From Thalassobaculum fulvum (GTDB lineage Bacteria > Pseudomonadota > Alphaproteobacteria > Thalassobaculales > Thalassobaculaceae): DNA of 64,000 nucleotides. Location of the stretch: the NCBI RefSeq assembly GCF_014652915.1, contig NZ_BMZS01000004.1, positions 372,001 to 436,000 of the forward strand. The letters run 5' to 3'. Positions 1-8,439 of the stretch are shown one piece after another. Under the pieces are notes generated by a model. The model was not told where the DNA came from. It did no database searches and was given only the letters and a program-made list of their open reading frames with translations. Position numbers and translations under genes: made by a program. The first letter of the stretch is position 1. Every line of letters starts with the position of its first letter.

Positions 1-176
1 TCGGCGCTGGTTCCGGCCGGCACCTGACCGGCGACCTTCGCCGGCAGGTCCGACACGTCGAAGCCGTCGATGGCCCGGATCCCCGAGCCGCCGTCGGTCA
101 GACGCTTCCAGTTGTGTTCAATCCCGCAGCCCAGCGGGGTTACGAGCCCGAGGCCCGTGACGACCACTCGTCGCAT
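1..176 (-). CDS. fabF: 3-oxoacyl-ACP synthase II, N-terminal part (cut by window edge)
   Basis: The first 58 or so codons of a beta-ketoacyl-ACP synthase that elongates fatty acids by condensing malonyl-ACP with acyl-ACP in the cytoplasm. The start reads MRRVVVTGLGLVTPLGCG, the standard opening of FabF proteins, where the VVVTG-G-VTPLG stretch forms the first strand and turn of the thiolase fold. The catalytic Cys-His-His lies beyond the window. It sits just downstream of acpP on the same strand, the usual acpP-fabF pair, with about 70 bases between them. Identification is firm from the start motif and context; the rest of the gene is not seen. Confidence 0.93.
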   Translation of the reverse strand, partial: MRRVVVTGLGLVTPLGCGIEHNWKRLTDGGSGIRAIDGFDVSDLPAKVAGQVPAGTSA

Positions 177-246
177 GCCGGCGTCCCCTTAGCTCGGCGA
201 CCTCCGGTGTCGCCGGGCGTTCGTTCCGGCGACACCGAGGCAATCG

Positions 247-480
247 TCAGGAGTTGCTCTCGATGAAATCGATCGCGTCCTTGACGGTCTGGATCTTCTC
301 GGCCGCGTCGTCCGGGATCTCGCAGCCGAACTCCTCCTCGAATGCCATCACGAGCTCGACGGTGTCGAGGCTGTCGGCGCCCAGATCGTCGATGAAGCTG
401 GCGTTCTCGGTGACCTTGCTCTCCTCGACCCCGAGATGCTCGACGACGATCTTCTTCACCCGGTCGGCGACGTCACTCAT
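247..480 (-). CDS. acpP: acyl carrier protein
   Basis: Acyl carrier protein of 77 residues, the usual AcpP length. It is the soluble carrier of growing acyl chains during type II fatty-acid synthesis. The phosphopantetheine attachment serine is Ser37 in the motif GADSLD, followed by the acidic helix II ([12 protein letters not shown]) that docks FabD, FabG and FabF. The protein is strongly acidic, as expected. It lies between fabG (upstream) and fabF (downstream) on the minus strand. A GAGGG ribosome-binding site sits just before the ATG. The roughly 150-base gap to fabG has room for its own promoter, which fits the high expression AcpP normally needs; none is obvious. Confidence 0.97.
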   Translation of the reverse strand: MSDVADRVKKIVVEHLGVEESKVTENASFIDDLGADSLDTVELVMAFEEEFGCEIPDDAAEKIQTVKDAIDFIESNS

Positions 481-632
481 GTCTCAAGACCCTCTGATCT
501 CTCTCTCGATATCGGCCGGACCGGCCGGATTTGCTTGTCTTCCGGGCCACCTTGGCGGGACCCCGGTCGTCAGATCGGCGGGCTGTATCACAACTCTCGC
601 CGCAAAACCAGCACGCCCCGCGCTTGCGCGCC

Positions 633-1373
633 TCAAAGCATCGCCATGCCACCGTTAACATGAATCGTGGCGCCGGTAACGTAGCTCGCTTCCTGGCTCG
701 CCAGGTAGACGACCGCCGCCGCGATGTCCTCCGGCGTCCCGAGTCGCCCGGCCGGAACCGCCGCCAGCAGCTTCTCCTTCTGGGCATCGGCCAGCGCCTC
801 GGTCATGGCGGTGTCGATGAATCCCGGCGCCACCACGTTCACGGTGATGCCGCGATTGGCGATCTCGGCCGCCAGCGCCTTCGAGAACCCGACCATGCCG
901 GCCTTGGCAGCGGCGTAGTTCGCCTGCCCCGGATTGCCGGTCGCCCCGACGATCGACGAGATCCCGATGATGCGTCCCCAGCGGCGCTTCATCATGCCCC
1001 GCACCAGGGCCCGCGACAGCCGGAAGCCGGCGGTCAGGTTGACCGCCAGGACCGCGTCCCAGTCCTCGTCCTTCATGCGCATCAGCAGGCCGTCGCGGGT
1101 GATCCCGGCGTTGTTCACCAGGATGTCGATGCCGCCGCCGGCCGCTTCCTCGGCCCGCTTCGCCAGGTCGTCGATCGAGCCGAGGTCGGCGAGGTTCGCC
1201 GGCACCACCGACACCCGGTCGCCGAGTTCCGCCGCGCGCTCCGCCAGCACCCCCTCGCGGGTCCCGGACAGCACCACGTGCGCGCCCTGCCCGTGCAGCG
1301 ACGCGGCGATGGCGGCACCGATGCCGCCGGTCGCCCCGGTCACCAGGGCGGTCTTGCCCGTCAGGTCGAACAT
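633..1373 (-). CDS. fabG: 3-oxoacyl-ACP reductase
   Basis: NADPH-dependent beta-ketoacyl-ACP reductase of 246 residues, catalysing the first reduction of each fatty-acid elongation cycle. It is a classical short-chain dehydrogenase: the cofactor loop TGATGGIG at residues 12-19, NNAG at 87-90, catalytic Ser140, and the YAAAK motif with Tyr153 and Lys157. The sequence around the active site (GNPGQANYAAAKAG) is the FabG form, and the C-terminus ends in NGGMAML as FabG proteins usually do. It follows fabD by only 17 bases and precedes acpP, so it is part of a fabD-fabG-acpP-fabF transcription unit. The ATG at 1373 opens the Rossmann fold directly. Confidence 0.96.
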   Translation of the reverse strand: MFDLTGKTALVTGATGGIGAAIAASLHGQGAHVVLSGTREGVLAERAAELGDRVSVVPANLADLGSIDDLAKRAEEAAGGGIDILVNNAGITRDGLLMRMKDEDWDAVLAVNLTAGFRLSRALVRGMMKRRWGRIIGISSIVGATGNPGQANYAAAKAGMVGFSKALAAEIANRGITVNVVAPGFIDTAMTEALADAQKEKLLAAVPAGRLGTPEDIAAAVVYLASQEASYVTGATIHVNGGMAML

Positions 1374-1390
1374 CCTGCTTCCCCCTGTTG

Positions 1391-2353
1391 TCAGCCGAGC
1401 GACGCCAGGAAGGCGTCGACATCCGCCGGGCCGTTGACCGCGACGGCCTCGAGTTCCTTGTCGATGCGTCGGACCAGACCCGACAGCACCTTGCCGGACC
1501 CCAGTTCGGCGACCGACCGGATGCCGAGCCCGGCGAACGACGCCACCGACTCGCGCCAGCGTACCCGACCGGTGACCTGCTCGACCAGTTGCCGCCGGAT
1601 GACGTCGGGATCGCTGGTCGGCGCGGCGCTGACGTTGGCGACGACCGGGACCACCGGCGGCCGCGGGTCGGCCGAGGCCAGCGCCTCCGCCATGGCATCG
1701 GCCGCCGGCGCCATCAGCGCGCAATGGAACGGTGCGCTCACCGTCAGCTTCAGGGCCCGCTTGATGCCGTACTTCGAGGCCAGGGCGACCGCCCGGTCGA
1801 TCGCGGCCGCATGCCCGGACAGCACGATCTGGCCGCCGCCGTTGTCGTTGGCGATATCGCAGATCTCGCCTTCCGCCGCTTCGGCGGCGAGCGACTGGGC
1901 GGCCTCGAGTTCGACACCGATGAGCGCGGCCATCGCCCCCTCGCCGACCGGCACCGCCTTCTGCATCGCCTCGCCGCGCAGCCGCAACAGCCGCGCCGTG
2001 GTCGCCACGTCGAAGGTCCCGGCCGCCGCCAGCGCCGAGTACTCGCCGAGCGAATGCCCGGCGACGTAGTCGCACAGCTCGTCGAACCGGCGGCCGCTCT
2101 GCGCCTCCAGCACGCGCGCGACCGCCAGGCTGACGGCCATCAGCGCCGGCTGCGCGTTGGCGGTCAGCGTCAGCCTGTCCTCCGGGCCCTCCCACATCAG
2201 GGTCGACAGCGATTCGCCGAGAGCGTCGTCGACCTCCTGGAAGACGGCGCGGGCGACCGGATAGGTGTCGGCCAGGTCCTTGCCCATGCCGACGGCCTGG
2301 CTGCCCTGGCCCGGAAACACGAAGGCCCGACCGCTGTTCGTGTCGCCCATCAT
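1391..2353 (-). CDS. fabD: malonyl-CoA:ACP transacylase
   Basis: Transfers malonyl groups from CoA to ACP, supplying the extender unit for fatty-acid synthesis. The protein is about 320 residues, normal for FabD. It begins with the FVFPGQGSQ motif and carries the nucleophile elbow GHSLGEYSAL (Ser101 counted from the first ATG), with the partner histidine in SAPFHCALM. Two ATG codons lie side by side (2353 and 2350); a GGGGGA ribosome-binding site about five bases upstream fits either. It is the first gene of the fab cluster, and a candidate promoter lies about 50 bases upstream. Identification is secure; the exact start among the two ATGs is open. Confidence 0.95.
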   Translation of the reverse strand: MMGDTNSGRAFVFPGQGSQAVGMGKDLADTYPVARAVFQEVDDALGESLSTLMWEGPEDRLTLTANAQPALMAVSLAVARVLEAQSGRRFDELCDYVAGHSLGEYSALAAAGTFDVATTARLLRLRGEAMQKAVPVGEGAMAALIGVELEAAQSLAAEAAEGEICDIANDNGGGQIVLSGHAAAIDRAVALASKYGIKRALKLTVSAPFHCALMAPAADAMAEALASADPRPPVVPVVANVSAAPTSDPDVIRRQLVEQVTGRVRWRESVASFAGLGIRSVAELGSGKVLSGLVRRIDKELEAVAVNGPADVDAFLASLG

Positions 2354-2402
2354 TTCCCCCGTTGCGATCTCGTTGGGCGGCTTGCCGCCGTTTAGCGGCG
2401 GG

Positions 2403-2431
2403 GAGATGCGCCCGGGAGCCCCGGATGTCAA
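2403..2431 (-). promoter_or_regulatory. candidate promoter of fabD
   Basis: On the minus strand a perfect -35 hexamer TTGACA (2431-2426) is followed, after a 17-base spacer, by a poor -10 (CATCTC, 2408-2403). It lies about 50 bases upstream of the fabD start and is the only good -35 in the gap. A small inverted repeat (CCGCCG-TTTAG-CGGCGG, 2385-2401) lies in the resulting leader. The weak -10 keeps confidence moderate. Confidence 0.4.
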
Positions 2432-2517
2432 GGCACGGGGTGCTGTTGGCGCGGAGACCGCGCCGGTGTCGACGGGCCGCGAAAAGGGGAATTCCCCGCG
2501 CTCTGAGTGCGGCCCGG

Positions 2518-3252
2518 CTAAGCGTCGATCCGCTTGACCGAGTCGACGACATAGTAGCCCTGCCCGTGGGCCGCCCCGATCGGCGCATCCCAGCCGAGGC
2601 TCGTCGCGATCTTGCGGCGCAGGCGGCTGACGACCTGGTCGACGTATCTGTGCTCTCCCAGGGTCGGCAGCTTGCCCATGCGCTCGGCGATGATGTCGCG
2701 GGAGACCGGCCGCCCCGGGTCCTCGGTCAGGCATTCGAGCAGCTGTGCCTCGGCCCTCGTCAGCCTGATCGACGCCCCGGACGGCGCCGCCAGGCGCCAC
2801 GCCGCGAGGTCCAGGCGCCAGGTCAGGTCCGATGCCGGTTCGCCGGCACTTGCCGGCCCGCCGGTCGGACGGTTGCGCCGGGTCGCCCTGATGGCCGCCA
2901 GCAGTTCCCGGTAGTCGACCGGCTTGACGAGGTAGACGTCGGCCCCGGTGTCGTAGCCCAGGATCCGTTCCTCGACCCGCGCGCGCGCCGTCATCATGAC
3001 GATTCCGACCGACTCGGCCCGCGACCGAAGCCGGTTGGCGACCGCGATCCCGTCCTCGTTCGGCAGCCCGAGGTCGAGCACGACCACGTCGGCGGCCTTC
3101 GCGCCGAGCAGCCGGTCCAGGGCCGCGCCGCTGGCGGCCTCCCGCACGTTCAGCCCCTTGGCGAGGAGATAGTCCACGACCTCCTCGCGCAGGTCGGGAT
3201 CGTCCTCCACGACGATCACCTCGATAGGCTCGGCAGGGGTCCGGTCGGTCAT
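2518..3252 (-). CDS. OmpR-type response regulator
   Basis: Response regulator of 244 residues that should bind DNA when phosphorylated by the kinase encoded just upstream. The receiver domain spans about residues 8-125, with the acidic pocket VVEDD, phospho-acceptor Asp60 in VVVLDLGLP, and the lysine in YLVKPVDY. The C-terminal 100 residues form a winged helix of the OmpR/PhoB class (LTRAEAQLLECL, later VSRLRRKI and the GQGYYV wing). Its start overlaps the kinase stop by four bases (ATGA), so the two are translationally coupled. The target genes cannot be told from the sequence. It is not the typical PhoB or OmpR by any hallmark I can see. Confidence 0.9.
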   Translation of the reverse strand: MTDRTPAEPIEVIVVEDDPDLREEVVDYLLAKGLNVREAASGAALDRLLGAKAADVVVLDLGLPNEDGIAVANRLRSRAESVGIVMMTARARVEERILGYDTGADVYLVKPVDYRELLAAIRATRRNRPTGGPASAGEPASDLTWRLDLAAWRLAAPSGASIRLTRAEAQLLECLTEDPGRPVSRDIIAERMGKLPTLGEHRYVDQVVSRLRRKIATSLGWDAPIGAAHGQGYYVVDSVKRIDA

Positions 3253-5699
3253 TCCGCGACCTCGGCCATGGCCGCCGCCTCGTCGTCGCCCGGGAACCGA
3301 AGCACGAAGCGGCTGCCGGCGGGGCCGGTGGAGGCGCATTCGACCGTCCCGCCGTGCGCGCCCATGATGGCGCGAACCAGATGCAGGCCGAGCCCCGCCC
3401 CTGCCGTCCCGGAGGTGTTCTCGGCCCGATAGTACTTGTCGAAGATGCGCGCCCGTTCCGGTTCCGGGATCCCGGGCCCCTCGTCGGATACCGACACTTC
3501 GGCCCCTCCGTTCGGGCCGGGCGCCAGCCGGACCGTCACCGTCGTGCCGGGCGGCGAGTACTTGACGGCGTTCTCTAGCAGGTTGTTCACGGCGATCTCG
3601 GTGAGCCGCCGATCCGCCCGGGCAACGACCGGCGCCTCCGGAAGCTCCACGATTATGGTGTGGCCGGCAGCCGCGGCCCTGATGACATCGCCCGCCTCCC
3701 GGAGCAGGCCGCCCAGCACGACGCATTCGCGCCGAAGGACGATCGCGCCGCCGTCGACCCGCTCGTCGACCAGGCAGGCGTCGATCATGCTGAGCAGGCG
3801 CCGGACCGCCGCCCGGATCTTCTGAAGACGCCCGACACTACGGGTATCGCTCACCTCGATGTTCTGGGCGGCGCCGTCGATGATCGCCAGCGGCGTCCGG
3901 AACTCGTGGCTCACCATCGCGACGAACTGCTGCTGCAGGCGCCGGGCCGACCGCTCGCGCTCCGCTGCCGCCGCCTCGAGTTCGGCAGTCTGGCGCAGTT
4001 CGTGCTCCAGGTCCTTGCGCCGCGTGATGTCGTTGAGCGCCACCACCCGCACCGGTTCCCCGTCATAGACGATCCGAACCACCGACATCAGCGCCCAGAA
4101 GGCGGTACCGTCGCTCCGCCTCAGCTCGGCCTCGAGATCCTCGACCACGCCCCGCTCGTCGAGGACGGCGAGCAGCGTGTCCCGGGCGGCCGGATCGACC
4201 AGCCACTCGCGTCCGGGACGCCCGACGATCAAATCGCTCGACGCGCCGAGCAGGTCGCATGCCCGCTGGTTCGCGTACAGCACGCCGCCGTCGGCCTCGC
4301 GGACCAGGAGAAGAGGAAACGGCGCCGAACTGACGATCGCCCGAAGCCTGACGTTGGCCGCGTCGAGCTCCGCGGTGCGATCCGCGACCCGCCGCTCCAA
4401 CACCATCTCGTGCTCGCGGGCGGATGCGAGCGCCTCGCGCTGAATCTGCTCCTTCTCCCTCTGCAGCCGCCCCAGCCGCTCCACCAGCATGCAGGCGAAC
4501 ACCAGCATCTCGAAGATCGAACCGAGTTGGGCGCCGCTCAGGGTGAAGGTGTTGTTCGGGATGGCGCCGATGTCGCGCAGCAGCGCGAAGACCACGGCAG
4601 CGACCAGGCCGAGCCAGGTCAGCATCAGCGGCCGCGCGGCCGGCTCGCCGCGGTACAGGCCGATCCCGGTCAGGCCGAGCAGTGCCGCAAGGATCGGCAG
4701 GGCGATGGTGCTGACCAGGGCGTGCGACCAGTAGATGTCGTCCTCGGGCACGAAGAAGCCGGCGACCCCCAGGACCAGCCCGGCGGCGGCCATGACCTTC
4801 AGGGCCGTGCAGACCACGGCCGGCACCCGGGTGGTGGACAGGAAGTCCGCCGCGAACGCCCCGGTTCCGTAGACCGTCAGCCAGATGAACGGATGCGGGT
4901 CGAGGTGAACCGACCGGGCGAGCGTCGGCCACAGATAGCCCGGTCCGGTCCCGTTGATGAGCAGCCACAGCATGGTGTGGGCCATCAGGTTGACGACGTA
5001 GACGAGATAGATCGCGTGCCGCGTGTAGGCGAAGAGGCCGAGTGCCGACAGCGCGAATATCGCGGCGATGCCCAGGTAGAAGGACTGCAGGGCGAAGAAC
5101 GCCCGTTCCTCGATCAGCAGGGCGTCGAGCTTCCGGAGCTTGAGGTCGAGGGTCATCGTGCTGCCGGTCCGGCCGCGTACCAGCAGCACGGTCCGGCCGG
5201 GCGGCAGGTCGATCGGGGCAATGTGGAACCGGGTCAGGATGTCGGTCGGCTCCGGCACCCGGTCGCCGAGCTCGACGAACGGTACCGGGTCGCCGTCGGG
5301 ATCAGGCAGCGTGAAGACCTGCAAGCGGTCGAAGTTCGGCAGCTCGAGGCTCAGATACCAGCGCCCGGCCGCCTCCGGCGCAACCTCGACGACGATGCGG
5401 GCCCACAGCGTGTCGGGAACATAGCCATGGCTGACCGTGCTGTCCTCGACCGTGACCCCGGACCAGGACAGTCGGCGACGCGCCTCCTCCGTCGGAAGCG
5501 AGCCGTCCGGGTCGAACACGACGGCCCGCGGCACCAACGGAACCGACACCGCCGACCCGACCACCCGGACCACCGGTTCGGCGCGCACGGCGACAGGCGC
5601 CAGCAGGACCAACAGAACCAGCACGATCCCGTAGACGGGACACGCCGTTGGGCACAGCCCCGGATCGACACGCCCGCGTCCCGCTCGAGCACAAGGCAT
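3249..5699 (-). CDS. membrane sensor histidine kinase (7TMR-DISM / PAS)
   Basis: Hybrid-free sensor kinase of about 816 residues. In order it has a signal-like hydrophobic segment (about residues 20-40), a periplasmic beta-rich domain of the 7TMR-DISM extracellular type (about 45-190), seven membrane helices of the 7TMR-DISM type (about 195-395), a short coiled coil, a PAS domain (about 440-560), the dimerisation/phosphorylation helix with His598 in VSHEFRTPL, and an HATPase domain (NNLLENAVKYS, DEGPGIP, GAGLGLHLV). The DISM extracellular domains are thought to bind carbohydrates or other small ligands. The start at 5699 is chosen because it places the signal segment at the N-terminus; an upstream in-frame extension lacks coding character. 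Partner of the adjacent response regulator. Confidence 0.88.
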   Translation of the reverse strand: MPCARAGRGRVDPGLCPTACPVYGIVLVLLVLLAPVAVRAEPVVRVVGSAVSVPLVPRAVVFDPDGSLPTEEARRRLSWSGVTVEDSTVSHGYVPDTLWARIVVEVAPEAAGRWYLSLELPNFDRLQVFTLPDPDGDPVPFVELGDRVPEPTDILTRFHIAPIDLPPGRTVLLVRGRTGSTMTLDLKLRKLDALLIEERAFFALQSFYLGIAAIFALSALGLFAYTRHAIYLVYVVNLMAHTMLWLLINGTGPGYLWPTLARSVHLDPHPFIWLTVYGTGAFAADFLSTTRVPAVVCTALKVMAAAGLVLGVAGFFVPEDDIYWSHALVSTIALPILAALLGLTGIGLYRGEPAARPLMLTWLGLVAAVVFALLRDIGAIPNNTFTLSGAQLGSIFEMLVFACMLVERLGRLQREKEQIQREALASAREHEMVLERRVADRTAELDAANVRLRAIVSSAPFPLLLVREADGGVLYANQRACDLLGASSDLIVGRPGREWLVDPAARDTLLAVLDERGVVEDLEAELRRSDGTAFWALMSVVRIVYDGEPVRVVALNDITRRKDLEHELRQTAELEAAAAERERSARRLQQQFVAMVSHEFRTPLAIIDGAAQNIEVSDTRSVGRLQKIRAAVRRLLSMIDACLVDERVDGGAIVLRRECVVLGGLLREAGDVIRAAAAGHTIIVELPEAPVVARADRRLTEIAVNNLLENAVKYSPPGTTVTVRLAPGPNGGAEVSVSDEGPGIPEPERARIFDKYYRAENTSGTAGAGLGLHLVRAIMGAHGGTVECASTGPAGSRFVLRFPGDDEAAAMAEVAE

Positions 5700-5806
5700 C
5701 GGCCCCGACCATCCGTTCCACCAAATCGCGAATAACCCGCAGTTTCGGGGAAAACCGCGACAGGTCAACGGGTTTCCCGCAACGCGAAGGCGCACCGCTA
5801 TTCCGC

Positions 5807-5834
5807 TTGCACCGACGCCCGCGATGCGTATAGT
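5807..5834 (+). promoter_or_regulatory. candidate promoter of the rpsF operon
   Basis: TTGCAC (5807-5812), a 16-base spacer, then TATAGT (5829-5834), about 120 bases before rpsF. Both hexamers differ from consensus at few positions and are well placed for a ribosomal-protein operon. The divergent kinase gene begins at 5699, so this gap must also hold its promoter, which I could not pick out. Confidence 0.55.
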
Positions 5835-5878
5835 GCGCGCCTTCCGGCCGCCCATCGCGTCCGGAGACATAGCTCCTT

Positions 5879-5929
5879 GCCGGCATGGATCTCGTCCTGC
5901 CGGCTTTGCCCCGGGGTGATGCCCGGGGC
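5879..5929 (+). promoter_or_regulatory. structured rpsF leader, possible S6:S18 autoregulation site
   Basis: Two hairpins precede the ribosome-binding site: GCCGGCA/TGCCGGC (5879-5885 with 5898-5904, 12-base loop) and GCCCCGGG/CCCGGGGC (5908-5915 with 5922-5929, 6-base loop). The AAGGAG site (5941-5946) follows directly. Many bacteria control rpsF through an S6:S18-binding leader containing a CCG element. That this leader is such a site is inferred from position and folding only. Confidence 0.35.
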
Positions 5930-5952
5930 GCAACATCCACAAGGAGTGCGCA

Positions 5953-6432
5953 ATGCCGTACTACGAGAGCGTGTTCATCGCACGCCAGGACATCTCGTCC
6001 ACCCAGGTCGACCAGCTCGCCGATCAGTTCGCCGAGATCGTGGCGACCGGCGGCGGTGAGATCAAGAAGCGCGAATACTGGGGCCTCCGCAGCCTAGCCT
6101 ACCGGATCAAGAAGAACCGGAAGGGCCACTACATGCTGTTCAATCTCGAGGCGCCCGCCGCTGCGGTGTCCGAGATGGAGCGCATCATGCGCCTGAACGA
6201 AGACATCCTGCGCTACCTCACCATCAAGGTCGACGCCCTCGAGGAGGGTCCGTCCATCATGATGCAGGCGAAGTCGGACCGCGATCGCGGCCGTCGGGGC
6301 GACCGCTTCGGCGACCGTGGTGACCGCGGCGACCGTGGTGATCGCGGCGACCGGGGCGACCGTGGTGATCGCGGTGACCGGGGCGATCGCGGCGACCGTC
6401 GCCCCCGCGACGGTGACGAGCAGGGAGAGTAA
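5953..6432 (+). CDS. rpsF: 30S ribosomal protein S6 with a GDR-repeat tail
   Basis: Small-subunit ribosomal protein S6, which pairs with S18 on the platform of the 30S subunit. Residues 1-100 are a normal S6 fold (start [13 protein letters not shown], then [19 protein letters not shown]). The protein is 159 residues, longer than the roughly 100-135 of most S6 proteins, because residues 105-159 form a charged tail with a run of Gly-Asp-Arg triplets at 116-149. A strong AAGGAG lies seven bases before the ATG. It heads the rpsF-rpsR-DUF2232-rplI operon, with three bases between its stop and rpsR. The tail length is likely to vary among relatives; a role in RNA contact is only a guess. Confidence 0.96.
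   Translation: MPYYESVFIARQDISSTQVDQLADQFAEIVATGGGEIKKREYWGLRSLAYRIKKNRKGHYMLFNLEAPAAAVSEMERIMRLNEDILRYLTIKVDALEEGPSIMMQAKSDRDRGRRGDRFGDRGDRGDRGDRGDRGDRGDRGDRGDRGDRRPRDGDEQGE
6298..6399 (+). repeat. in-frame GDR-coding 9-base repeat in rpsF
   Basis: About eleven consecutive nine-base units of the form GGnGAnCGn encode Gly-Asp-Arg triplets (residues 116-149), the first interrupted by a Phe. The units alternate synonymous codons (GAC/GAT, CGT/CGC/CGG). The amino-acid sequence is therefore uniform while the DNA is not, which points to selection on the peptide as well as slippage. Confidence 0.85.
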
Positions 6433-6435
6433 GCC

Positions 6436-6690
6436 ATGAGCCAGCTTCAGATTGCCCGGGCGGCCGTGCGTCGCCCGTTCATGCGCCGTCGCAAGTCGTG
6501 CCCGTTCTCGGGGCCGAACGCGCCGACCATCGACTACAAGGACACCAAGCTCCTGTCCCGCTTCATCTCGGAGCGCGGCAAGATCGTGCCGAGCCGGATC
6601 ACCGCCGTGTCGGCCAAGAAGCAGCGCGAGATGGCCCGTGCCATCAAGCGGGCCCGCTTCCTGGCCCTGCTGCCCTACGTCCTGAAGTGA
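6436..6690 (+). CDS. rpsR: 30S ribosomal protein S18
   Basis: Small-subunit ribosomal protein S18, 84 residues, binding partner of S6 on the 30S platform. It is basic and shows the family core KSCPFSG near residue 20, [26 protein letters not shown] in the middle (the S18 RNA-binding helix), and a C-terminal [13 protein letters not shown]. It starts three bases after the rpsF stop and is clearly co-transcribed with it. Length and motifs match alphaproteobacterial S18 throughout, so start and product are both secure. Confidence 0.97.
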   Translation: MSQLQIARAAVRRPFMRRRKSCPFSGPNAPTIDYKDTKLLSRFISERGKIVPSRITAVSAKKQREMARAIKRARFLALLPYVLK

Positions 6691-6733
6691 CGTGAGGCGG
6701 CCGGCGCGATCGCCAGACGAACGGTCATGACCG

Positions 6734-7651
6734 ATGAACTCCGGATGGCTCCCAGTCGGGGCGGCAGCGGCGACCAGTGCGCTGCTGCTGTTCGGCGCGC
6801 CGGCCGGCTCGCCGGGCGGAATGCTGCTCGCCGTGCTGGCGACGCTGCCTCTGTTCCTGGTGGGGCTGTCCTGGGGGCTGTTCCACGGGGCGGCGGCCGG
6901 GGCTGCGGCCACCTTCGCCATCCTGTTCTCGGTCGGGACCAGCGCCGGTCTGTACTACGGCGTGGTCAACGCCCTGCCGGCAGCCTTGCTGATGTGGCAG
7001 GCGGAGCGCGCTCCGGACAGGCCGGACCGGCTGGTGATCATGCTGACGACCTGTGCGGCGGCGCCGATCGTGGCCGCGGCCCTGTACTTCGGCATGCAGG
7101 AAGGCGGGCTGGAGGCCGCGGTCCGTGGGCAGCTCGAGGCCATGCTGATCGACGCCGTGGTCGATCCGTCTGGCTCGCCCCCGCCGCAGTGGAGGGAGTT
7201 CGTCGAGGCGATCGCCGGGATCTTCCCGGCCATGGCGGCGACGTTCTGGGCCTTGCTGATCGCGGTCAACGGGGCGCTCGCCCAGGGTCTGCTGCGGCGG
7301 TTCGGCAAGAACCGGCTGCCGACGCCGGACATCGCGGCGATCCGCGCCCCGCGTGTGATGCTCGGGGCGCTGGCCGTGGTGCTGGCGCTGACCTTCGTGC
7401 CGGGCGGGACCGGCTTCCTGGCGAACAACCTGGTGCCGGTCGTGGTGCTGCCGTTGTTCTTCGGGGGGCTGTCGCTCATGCACTGGGCGCTCCGGCGCAG
7501 CGCGGCTCCGGGCCTCTGGCTCGGCCTGCTGTACCTGCTGCTGGTGGTGTTCGGCTGGCCGGCCCTGATCCTGCTGCTGATCGGGCTGGTGGACACGATC
7601 TTCGATTTCCGCGGACGGGCCGGCCCGCCCCCCGCAGCGCCTACGGTGTAA
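6734..7651 (+). CDS. DUF2232 multi-pass membrane protein
   Basis: Integral membrane protein of 305 residues with about eight hydrophobic helices (for example TSALLLFGAPAG, LLAVLATLPLFLVGLSWGLF, MLGALAVVLALTFVPGG and LWLGLLYLLLVVFGWPALILLLIG). It matches the DUF2232 / YybS-like pattern, a family usually lying between rpsR and rplI in Alphaproteobacteria, as here. Some YybS-like proteins resemble the membrane parts of ECF-type transporters, but no function is established. The ATG at 6734 starts the first helix; a second ATG at 6727 is in another frame and gives no sensible protein. Product class is fairly sure, role unknown. Confidence 0.75.
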   Translation: MNSGWLPVGAAAATSALLLFGAPAGSPGGMLLAVLATLPLFLVGLSWGLFHGAAAGAAATFAILFSVGTSAGLYYGVVNALPAALLMWQAERAPDRPDRLVIMLTTCAAAPIVAAALYFGMQEGGLEAAVRGQLEAMLIDAVVDPSGSPPPQWREFVEAIAGIFPAMAATFWALLIAVNGALAQGLLRRFGKNRLPTPDIAAIRAPRVMLGALAVVLALTFVPGGTGFLANNLVPVVVLPLFFGGLSLMHWALRRSAAPGLWLGLLYLLLVVFGWPALILLLIGLVDTIFDFRGRAGPPPAAPTV

Positions 7652-7729
7652 CGGGCGTTCGATGAGACCAAGCGGGGTGCTGAGGGCATCCCTCGGGGCC
7701 GAGGCCCCGCATGACGAGGAGTGAGGACG

Positions 7730-8326
7730 ATGGAAGTCATCCTGCTGGAGCGGATCGAGAGCCTCGGCCAGATGGGCGAGGTGGTTAAGGTGAAGGCGGG
7801 CTTTGCCCGCAACTTCCTGCTCCCCCAGAAGAAGGCGCTGCGCGCGACCGACGCCAACCGCAAGGTGTTCGAGGAGCGTCGGGTGCAGCTCGAGGCCGAG
7901 AACCTCGAGCGCAAGAGCGAGGCCGAGAAGGTCGCCGGGACCCTCGACGGCCTGTCGGTGGTGCTGGTGCGCGCCGCCAGCGAGACCGGCCAGCTCTACG
8001 GCTCGGTCACCGCGCGCGACGTCGCCGAGTCGATCACCGCCGCCGGCGTCACCGTCGGCCGCTCGCAGGTCCGCCTCGACAAGGCGCTGAAGCAGCTCGG
8101 CCTGGAGCCGGTGCGCGTCCAGTTGCACCCGGAGGTCGCGGTCAGCGTCACCGTCAACATCGCGCGCTCGCAGGAAGAGGCGGAGACCCAGGCCAAGCTC
8201 GGCCGGGCGCTCGACCGCGAGGCGATGGAGGACGAATTCGAGCGGGCCGACGCCGCGGCGGAAGCCGCTTCGGAAGCCGGGGCTGCCGCTTCGGAAACCG
8301 AGGGCGAGAAGGCCGCCGAGGCCTGA
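7730..8326 (+). CDS. rplI: 50S ribosomal protein L9
   Basis: Large-subunit ribosomal protein L9, which bridges the base of the L1 stalk. The N-terminal domain has the signature MEVILLERI, then [19 protein letters not shown] (family GEvv-Vk-GYaRNfLlP). A long connecting helix (about 40-75) and the C-terminal RNA-binding domain follow. At 198 residues it is longer than the 150 of Escherichia coli L9; the extra is an Ala/Glu-rich tail after residue 160. ATG at 7730 is chosen over GTG at 7721 because AGGAG (7717-7721) stands eight bases before it and the protein then begins exactly as the family does. Confidence 0.96.
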   Translation: MEVILLERIESLGQMGEVVKVKAGFARNFLLPQKKALRATDANRKVFEERRVQLEAENLERKSEAEKVAGTLDGLSVVLVRAASETGQLYGSVTARDVAESITAAGVTVGRSQVRLDKALKQLGLEPVRVQLHPEVAVSVTVNIARSQEEAETQAKLGRALDREAMEDEFERADAAAEAASEAGAAASETEGEKAAEA

Positions 8327-8366
8327 GCCCGCGCGGCCGCTCGCGGTCGCCAGGAGTGCCGATCCA

Positions 8367-8400
8367 GACGACCCGCGCGGACCGTCCTGCGCGGGTCGTC
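8367..8400 (+). terminator. strong hairpin after rplI
   Basis: A perfect 12-bp stem (GACGACCCGCGC at 8367-8378 with its complement at 8389-8400) around a 10-base loop, followed by GCATTTCG. It stands about 40 bases after the rplI stop and should end the ribosomal-protein operon. The T-run is short, as is common in very high-GC genomes. Confidence 0.75.
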
Positions 8401-8439
8401 GCATTTCGGCAACACCGCCGCGGTCTTTCCGCTCGCGCA

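Noticed and set aside
633-2588. One long minus-strand frame ending in FabG and seeming to extend through fabD
   Set aside because: The part upstream of 1373 is low-complexity Arg/Gly from the fabD sequence in another frame. FabG and FabD each have their own starts and motifs.
6298-6399. RGD motifs in the S6 tail as integrin-binding sites
   Set aside because: RGD arises automatically from any GDR repeat, and S6 is a cytoplasmic ribosomal protein.
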